From Leptofilum sp050292445 (GTDB lineage: Bacteria > Chloroflexota > Anaerolineae > Promineifilales > Promineifilaceae): DNA of 6,003 bases. The notes beneath the pieces are model-generated. The model saw only the letters and a program-made list of their open reading frames with translations, searched no databases and was not told the origin of the DNA. Both the position numbers and the translations under genes were made by a program. Below, in pieces: positions 1 to 3,329 of the stretch (position 1 is the first letter of the stretch; the number at the start of each line of letters is the position of its first letter). The stretch is from positions 1-6,003 of the forward strand of contig JBNKLQ010000330.1 of NCBI GenBank assembly GCA_050292445.1. Direction: 5' to 3'.

Positions 1-17
1 CGTACAAGCGGTAGTGT

Positions 18-80
18 AGTGCAAGGCACGGGCCATATAGGTCAAAAATGAGGAAGGTCGTTTGGCCCATGCCTTGCACT
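18..80. repeat. REP-like imperfect palindrome, left copy
   Basis: Two 18-nt arms (18-35 and 63-80) are inverted complements with one mismatch, enclosing a 27-nt loop. The arm core GTGCAAGGCACGGGCCA (19-35) is identical to 701-717 of the right copy, while the loops differ. This is the pattern of REP/BIME hairpins mobilised by RAYT transposases. Two GTAG tetranucleotides (11-14 and 16-19) lie just 5' of the first arm; GTAG-like tetranucleotides at the foot of REP hairpins are recognised by some RAYTs, but that role here is inference. The hairpin follows the stop codon of the transposase gene and may also serve as its transcription end. Confidence 0.85.
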
Positions 81-90
81 GCTTCATGCT

Positions 91-669
91 TTAGGTGAAA
101 AGGTCATCATCCATGCCGGTGGAGAAGTGGTTGTTCAGGAGATAGTCACGGACGAATTCTTCATACTCTCCTGGGTTTGGGAAGTTGCCATTGATAAATT
201 GTTTGTCTACCAGTGTGCCCTGGCGCAAGCCTATCCATTCAGCATAGTTTGAATAAGGCCAGTCGAGAATGTCATTAACGATACCGTGTTTGACAGGGTT
301 GGCGTGGATGTAGCGGCATAGATGAAGTAGATACCGCTGCTCAGTGACGACTTTGACCCGGTATGGGCCTTCAAAGATGGTACCGGAATGGGTATATTTT
401 TCCCGATATGTTTTGCCGTAGCGGTTGAACAGGCGTTGGATAAGGACGCGAGCTTCGACGTGATTGTCCTGGCGGGCCAGGATGTGGTAATGATTGGGCA
501 GCAAACAGTAGGCGATGACGGTGATGGCGAATTTTTGGGCGTATTCTTTTAGGTGGTACAGGAGGTAGGTGTAATCGTGGGGATCGTGACAGATAGATTG
601 TTTATGACTACCACGATTGTAGAAATGGTAGTAGTTTCCTTGAGTGTAAGGTGGGCGTCGTTTGGGCAT
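91..669 (-). CDS. REP-associated tyrosine transposase (RAYT, Y1/HUH family)
   Basis: A 192-residue single-strand DNA transposase of the IS200/IS605-like Y1 superfamily, in the RAYT branch. Seen in the protein: an N-terminal strand with YHFYNRG (residues 14-20); the HUH metal-binding motif H60-Y61-H62 within LLPNHYHIL; a GTIFEGPYR segment (96-104) typical of RAYTs; the likely nucleophile Y120 in RYIHANPVKHG; and WPYSNY (137-142), the family's W-x-x-S-x-Y. Family knowledge: such enzymes nick single-stranded DNA at REP hairpins through a covalent 5'-phosphotyrosine and are usually single-copy domesticated genes that spread REPs. All catalytic residues are present and the length is normal, so the gene looks intact. 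The start is the ATG at 669-667, with a weak AAGAGA-like purine stretch upstream. It is flanked on both sides by REP-like hairpins and reads away from the mCpol gene. Base composition varies from about 47% to 62% G+C along the gene. Confidence 0.93.
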   Translation of the reverse strand: MPKRRPPYTQGNYYHFYNRGSHKQSICHDPHDYTYLLYHLKEYAQKFAITVIAYCLLPNHYHILARQDNHVEARVLIQRLFNRYGKTYREKYTHSGTIFEGPYRVKVVTEQRYLLHLCRYIHANPVKHGIVNDILDWPYSNYAEWIGLRQGTLVDKQFINGNFPNPGEYEEFVRDYLLNNHFSTGMDDDLFT

Positions 670-699
670 TTTCTGTCTCTTTGCTTGCTAGTTATGAGC

Positions 700-761
700 G
701 GTGCAAGGCACGGGCCAAACAGTCATTTCATTTATAACTTTCACGGCCTGTGCCTTGCACC
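700..761. repeat. REP-like imperfect palindrome, right copy
   Basis: Arms 700-716 and 745-761 are 17-nt inverted complements with one mismatch and a 28-nt AT-rich loop. The first arm shares 17 identical bases with the left copy (19-35) in the same orientation. The loop sequence is unrelated to the left loop, which is expected if the stem and not the loop is what the transposase recognises. It lies about 30 bp upstream of the RAYT start codon and about 40 bp upstream of the candidate mCpol promoter. Confidence 0.85.
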
Positions 762-799
762 ACTGTCTGAGGAGAATTATAAGTCTGAGCGATAGGTTA

Positions 800-808
800 T
801 GCTAAAAT
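800..808 (+). promoter_or_regulatory. candidate extended -10 promoter for the mCpol gene
   Basis: TG at 800-801, one base, then TAAAAT (803-808) fits an extended -10 element with 5 of 6 matches to TATAAT. No good -35 lies 16-18 bp upstream, which extended -10 promoters tolerate. Transcription would start near 815, giving a leader of about 60 nt. A perfect 12-bp palindrome (807-818, ATACGGCCGTAT) overlaps the predicted start site and could be an operator, but its core is the octamer that recurs across the window, so a regulatory role is speculative. Confidence 0.4.
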
Positions 809-875
809 ACGGCCGTATCTGGCCAACAAGGGACGCAAAACTTAACAATCGTGATCTTGAGGATTGACATTCATA

Positions 876-1253
876 ATGAACGGTATGAAAAACACCTACA
901 TAGCAATAGATGGAGATGACGTCGGTAGCAAATTAGAGTTTTTCATCCTCATGAATCATCTTGAGCAGCTAAAATCCTTTTCAGAGTCGTTTGCGGAAAC
1001 TTTTCGCTGGCTTGAAGACAGGTTAAGAGAAAATCTAAATGCAAAAATCATCTTTAGTGGTGGTGATAATCTATTGGCCGACGCTGAAGACAACAACGAA
1101 TTGGTTAACAAACTTGAACGCTTCAAGAGTGACTTTTTAAGACAATCAGGCTGTAGTTTGTCTATTGGTCTGGGAGCCAGTACTCGTGAAGCATACTTGG
1201 CACTGAAATTAGCAAAAGTCTCGGGCAAAGATTTAATTTGCCGTCTACCTTAA
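876..1253 (+). CDS. mCpol (minimal CRISPR polymerase) domain nucleotide cyclase, stand-alone
   Basis: A 125-residue protein with the layout of a single Cas10/GGDEF-like palm domain. The first strand is YIAIDGDDVG (8-17) with candidate metal ligands D12, D14 and D15. A helical stretch follows, then IIFSGGDNLLA (58-68), which matches the GGDD/GGDEF turn in position with sequence GGDN. SIGLGAS (96-102) and ALKLAKVSGKD (109-119) follow, corresponding to the last strand and lysine-bearing helix of GGDEF and Cas10 palms. There is no HD, Zn-finger or small-subunit region as in full Cas10, which points to the mCpol family. Family knowledge: mCpol proteins make cyclic (oligo)nucleotides and, in Panoptes-type anti-phage systems, pair with a two-transmembrane effector. 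No such partner is visible nearby. Start: ATG 876, with GAGG at 859-862; ATG 885 and TTG 864 are alternatives. G+C over 961-1200 is about 41%, far below the neighbours, suggesting transfer. A degenerate GGDEF-like domain is the main alternative. Confidence 0.82.
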   Translation: MNGMKNTYIAIDGDDVGSKLEFFILMNHLEQLKSFSESFAETFRWLEDRLRENLNAKIIFSGGDNLLADAEDNNELVNKLERFKSDFLRQSGCSLSIGLGASTREAYLALKLAKVSGKDLICRLP

Positions 1254-1297
1254 GCGAAGAGGAAATACTGAACAAACATCTTAGATCAAGATGAGCC

Positions 1298-1388
1298 ATC
1301 CCCTCACCCCGTCACCTTGTCACCTTGTCACCCCCCCACTACAATACCTCTATGCACCTCATCTTCTACCACGAAAACGTTGGCTTGG
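1298..1388 (+). repeat. duplicated promoter-plus-5'-coding block, copy 1 (before ybaK)
   Basis: This block resembles 3247-3329 in order and spacing: ATCCCCTCACC, the TTGTCA motif, a C-rich run, ACTACAATACC, then ATG and about 12 codons beginning ATG-C-rich-CTCATC and including CCACGAAAACG. The coding part is about 75-80% identical by eye over its first 36 bases and decays afterwards. Copy 1 contains a tandem 8-mer TTGTCACC (1317-1324, 1325-1332). The coding similarity shows that copy 1 derives from the start of the DHH-fusion gene, or from a relative of it. Confidence 0.8.
1317..1345 (+). promoter_or_regulatory. sigma-70-like promoter of the ybaK-MFS operon
   Basis: The -35 TTGTCA (1317-1322) and -10 TACAAT (1340-1345) each match the consensus at 5 of 6 positions and are separated by exactly 17 bp. 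A start 7 bp past the -10 falls on the ATG at 1352, predicting a leaderless transcript of the short ORF that precedes ybaK. The same boxes, spacer length and distance to ATG occur at 3258-3293, although the spacer bases differ. This supports function. Confidence 0.65.
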
Positions 1389-1405
1389 TCCATGAGCATC
1401 CCTGA
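1352..1405 (+). CDS. 17-codon leader ORF overlapping the ybaK start (remnant of the DHH gene 5' end)
   Basis: The ORF opens at the ATG placed 7 bp after the -10 and encodes MHLIFYHENVGLVHEHP before TGA. The first ten residues parallel the start of the large fusion protein (MRLILSHENA), but the DxD metal motif that follows is lost, so it cannot be a working DHH domain. It overlaps ybaK by 14 bp in a different frame (+1), so ribosomes ending here could restart at ATG 1392, which lacks a Shine-Dalgarno sequence. It may be a coupling leader peptide or simply a decaying piece of duplicated sequence; I cannot decide from one genome. Confidence 0.4.
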   Translation: MHLIFYHENVGLVHEHP

Positions 1406-1886
1406 TACGAAGGTCATTACCCTTTTGCAAAAAAACAACGTTTCTTACCGGCTGCTGCCCCACCAGGAGCCGGTGTTTACGGTGGCGGCGGCCGCAGCCC
1501 AACGGGGTGTTGTCAAAAAGGAAATGGTCAAATCGATTCTGCTGAAAGAAAAAAGCGGGCAGTGCCGGTACGTCATGGCCTGTGTTTTGGGCGAGGCGCG
1601 CCTCGATCCCAAAGCGGTGCGGCACCATTTGCCAGCAGATTGGCGGCGGCTCAGTTTTGCTTCCGCTGAGCAGATTCAGGCAGTGACCGGCTATATCCAG
1701 GGGGCGGTGGCTCCGCTTTGCCTGCCAGCAAACGTGCCGGTTGTCTTTGACGAGGCGATTGCCCAGTGCGGCAAAGTCAACATCAGCAGCGGCGACCCGA
1801 TGGCCGGGCTGGAACTTGATCCCCAGGATTTGATCCGGCTGGCTGGCGCGCAGCTGGCACCCATTGTAGAGGAAACGCTTGGGTAA
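1392..1886 (+). CDS. ybaK: YbaK/EbsC/ProX-type aminoacyl-tRNA deacylase
   Basis: A 164-residue single-domain protein of the YbaK/ProRS-editing (INS) superfamily, which hydrolyses mischarged aminoacyl-tRNA in trans, classically Cys-tRNA(Pro) or Ala-tRNA(Pro), in the cytoplasm. Seen: V46-K47-S48-I49-L50 with the conserved active-site lysine (K47, equivalent to the lysine near residue 46 in characterised YbaK); the G100-Y-I-Q-G104-A-V-A-P108 loop; VVFDE (117-121); and ISSGDP (131-136) of the last core strand. Length is normal for the family. The substrate cannot be assigned from sequence alone, and the symbol refers to the family. The start is ATG 1392 because the conserved fold begins within a few residues; the upstream in-frame TTG at 1317 lies inside the promoter. 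No Shine-Dalgarno is evident, and translation may be coupled to the short leader ORF. The end overlaps the MFS gene by 8 bp. Confidence 0.9.
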   Translation: MSIPDTKVITLLQKNNVSYRLLPHQEPVFTVAAAAAQRGVVKKEMVKSILLKEKSGQCRYVMACVLGEARLDPKAVRHHLPADWRRLSFASAEQIQAVTGYIQGAVAPLCLPANVPVVFDEAIAQCGKVNISSGDPMAGLELDPQDLIRLAGAQLAPIVEETLG

Positions 1887-3153
1887 GGTACCTGAAACAG
1901 AAACGGCCGTGTCGCAAAAGGTCGGTTATGTGGAATTGGTGCGGGGCAACCGTGCCTTTCGCCAGCTGTGGTTTGGTCAGATTGTCAGCCTGTTGGGGGA
2001 TTGGTTTAACCTGATTGCGTCCGCCTCGCTGGTGGCTGAACTGACCCAGTCGGGCTTGGCGGTAGGCGGCCTGTTTGTGGTGCGCATGCTGGCCCCGTTC
2101 CTGATGAGCCCCATCGCTGGGGTGGTAGCGGATCGCTATAACCGGAAACGAATTCTGGTGGCGACCGATGTGAGTCGGGCTGTGGTTGTCCTGGGCTTTT
2201 TGCTGGTGCAGGAACCGGGCCAGGTTTGGCTGCTGTATGTGCTAACGGCCGTTCAGTTGGGCATCAGCGGCTTCTTCTTCCCCACCCGCAACGCTATCCT
2301 GCCCGACCTTGTCAGTGACCGAGAACTGGGGGCAGCCAACGCCCTAAGTTCGGCCACCTGGTCGGTGATGCTGGCCTTGGGCGCGGCCCTGGGCGGCCTG
2401 GCTTCGGGAACCTGGGGCAACCGGCCAGCCTTTATTATTGATTCGCTCACCTTCATCTTATCGGCCTTTTTCATCTTCCAGATGTCATATAAAACGCCGG
2501 ACGTTTTGGCCCAGGCAGACAAAACAGTTGCCGCCGCGCTGCACCAATATGCCGATGGGCTGCGTTACTTGAGGCAGCATGTTGACATCCTCATCATCAC
2601 CCTGCTAAAAGCGAGCATAGCCCTGCTGGTCTCCAGCGGCTTCCAGGTGATCCAGGTGAGCATTGCCGAACAAATCTTTGTGATTGGCAAGGGCGGCGGC
2701 ATCAGCCTGGGGTTGATGTATGCTGTCGTTGGGGTGGGCACGGGCATCAGTCCCATCATTGCCCGCCGCTTTACTGGTGACGATGATCGCTCTTTGCGCA
2801 TCGCCATTGGCGTGGGGTACGGTAGCGCTGCTTTGGGGCTGTGGATCGTCTCATTGTTAAGCAGTTTCCCGCTGGTTTTGTTTGGCACGCTGTTTCGCGG
2901 GGTGGGCAATGGCCTGGTTTGGGTATTTTCTACGCAGCTTTTGCTGCAGCTTGTGCCCAACCGGGTGCGGGGGCGGGTGTTTGCTACCGAGTTTGCCTTT
3001 TTTACCTTGATGAGCGCCACAGGAGCGGCCGTTACCGGCCAGGCACTTGATACGAGTTTAGGTATAGTCGGGGTCCTGCGCTGGATGGCGGCGTTGACCC
3101 TCATTCCTGGTGGATTATGGGTGTTGCGCCTGATATTGACAAAAGGACGCTGA
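1879..3153 (+). CDS. MFS_3 / EntS-like major facilitator exporter
   Basis: A 424-residue inner-membrane transporter with about a dozen hydrophobic segments in two halves around a soluble loop near residues 205-235. The MFS motif A, GVVADRYNRKR, spans residues 81-91 after the second helix, and VPNRVRGRVFA in the second half is typical of the MFS_3/EntS group. Family members export siderophores, macrolides and other small molecules by proton antiport; the substrate here cannot be predicted. The TTG start at 1879 is favoured because GAGG (1869-1872) sits 6 bp upstream and because the frame then overlaps the end of ybaK by 8 bp, indicating translational coupling. GTG at 1909 is a later alternative that would lose ten non-conserved residues. 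It is co-transcribed with ybaK and followed closely by a terminator-like hairpin. Composition matches the high-G+C background, and it carries the recurrent octamer at 1903 and 2245. Confidence 0.9.
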   Translation: MGKVPETETAVSQKVGYVELVRGNRAFRQLWFGQIVSLLGDWFNLIASASLVAELTQSGLAVGGLFVVRMLAPFLMSPIAGVVADRYNRKRILVATDVSRAVVVLGFLLVQEPGQVWLLYVLTAVQLGISGFFFPTRNAILPDLVSDRELGAANALSSATWSVMLALGAALGGLASGTWGNRPAFIIDSLTFILSAFFIFQMSYKTPDVLAQADKTVAAALHQYADGLRYLRQHVDILIITLLKASIALLVSSGFQVIQVSIAEQIFVIGKGGGISLGLMYAVVGVGTGISPIIARRFTGDDDRSLRIAIGVGYGSAALGLWIVSLLSSFPLVLFGTLFRGVGNGLVWVFSTQLLLQLVPNRVRGRVFATEFAFFTLMSATGAAVTGQALDTSLGIVGVLRWMAALTLIPGGLWVLRLILTKGR

Positions 3154-3210
3154 TGAACACAGATCAACGCTGATCTTTTTTAATCTGCGTTATCAGCGTT
3201 TATCCGCGTC
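3147..3210. repeat. direct/inverted repeat cluster based on ACGCTGAT
   Basis: ACGCTGAT occurs at 3147-3154 (across the MFS stop) and 3167-3174, and its inverse ATCAGCGT at 3192-3199; AGAT and ATCTGCGT elements lie between them. The wording (ACACAGAT ... ATCTGCGT ... TATCCGCG) resembles a class of dispersed intergenic repeats I have seen in high-G+C environmental genomes, but with only one copy here I cannot show dispersal. Confidence 0.45.
3161..3181 (+). terminator. hairpin plus T-run after the MFS gene
   Basis: AGATCA (3161-3166), loop ACGC, and TGATCT (3171-3176) form a 6-bp stem running into TTTTTT (3176-3181). This starts 8 bp after the MFS stop. The stem is short and AT-rich, so termination may be partial. 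A competing 9-bp perfect inverted repeat (3166-3174 with 3192-3200) uses some of the same bases. Confidence 0.5.
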
Positions 3211-3219
3211 CCATTGATT

Positions 3220-3248
3220 TTGACTACTGAAACTCCCTGCCCTATCAT
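3220..3248 (+). promoter_or_regulatory. second candidate sigma-70 promoter upstream of the fusion gene
   Basis: TTGACT (3220-3225) and TATCAT (3243-3248) match the consensus boxes at 5 of 6 positions each with 17 bp between them. It would start transcripts near 3255, giving a C-rich leader of about 38 nt with no Shine-Dalgarno. It is not present in the copy before ybaK, so it ranks below the duplicated promoter at 3258-3286. Confidence 0.35.
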
Positions 3249-3329
3249 CCCCTCACCTTGTCACCCCCTCCCCCCCACACTACAATACCCCCATGCGCCT
3301 CATCCTGTCCCACGAAAACGCCGACTTTG
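3247..3329 (+). repeat. duplicated promoter-plus-5'-coding block, copy 2 (before the DHH fusion gene)
   Basis: Counterpart of 1298-1388. It has a single TTGTCACC instead of the tandem pair, with a longer C-run keeping the 17-bp spacer. Here the ATG opens the full-length fusion gene with its intact DxD motif, so this is likely the ancestral context. Confidence 0.8.
3258..3286 (+). promoter_or_regulatory. sigma-70-like, leaderless promoter of the DHH-CBS-NTase gene
   Basis: TTGTCA (3258-3263), a 17-bp almost pure pyrimidine spacer, and TACAAT (3281-3286). The start codon at 3293 is 7 bp past the -10, where transcription should begin, so the mRNA would lack a 5' leader. No Shine-Dalgarno is present before the ATG, which agrees with leaderless translation. 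The box sequences and distances are the same as at 1317-1352. Confidence 0.7.

Larger units (their letters stand above)
18..761. mobile_element. REPtron-like unit: RAYT gene between two REP hairpins
   Basis: The transposase gene lies between two palindromes with identical first-arm cores in the same orientation, an arrangement described for RAYT genes in other bacteria. I see no target-site duplication or terminal inverted repeats of a classical insertion sequence, so the outer limits are those of the hairpins and are approximate. Whether the whole unit moves, or only the hairpins do, cannot be told from one window. Confidence 0.6.

Noticed and set aside
553..795. 80-codon plus-strand frame across the RAYT start and right hairpin
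   Set aside because: Most of it is antisense to the transposase and the rest reads through a REP palindrome.
1277..1293. CATCTT/AAGATG 6-bp hairpin after mCpol as a terminator
   Set aside because: No T-run follows on the plus strand. The T-rich side lies on the minus strand, where no gene would need it.
1..1300. CRISPR array or other cas genes near the mCpol gene
   Set aside because: No regularly spaced direct repeats are present. The only repeats are the two RAYT-linked palindromes, and no Cas-like protein is encoded besides the palm domain.
1317..1391. N-terminal extension of ybaK from TTG 1317
   Set aside because: The extension is low-complexity Ser/Thr/Pro sequence, its first codon is part of the -35 box, and the fold starts just after ATG 1392.
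1291..1395. 34-codon plus-strand ORF after mCpol, starting at ATG 1291
   Set aside because: It translates the C-rich promoter block, has no ribosome site and resembles nothing.
2565..3167. 200-codon open frame on the minus strand
   Set aside because: It lies wholly opposite the MFS gene, has no recognisable domain and a basic, Pro/Thr-rich composition typical of antisense shadow frames.
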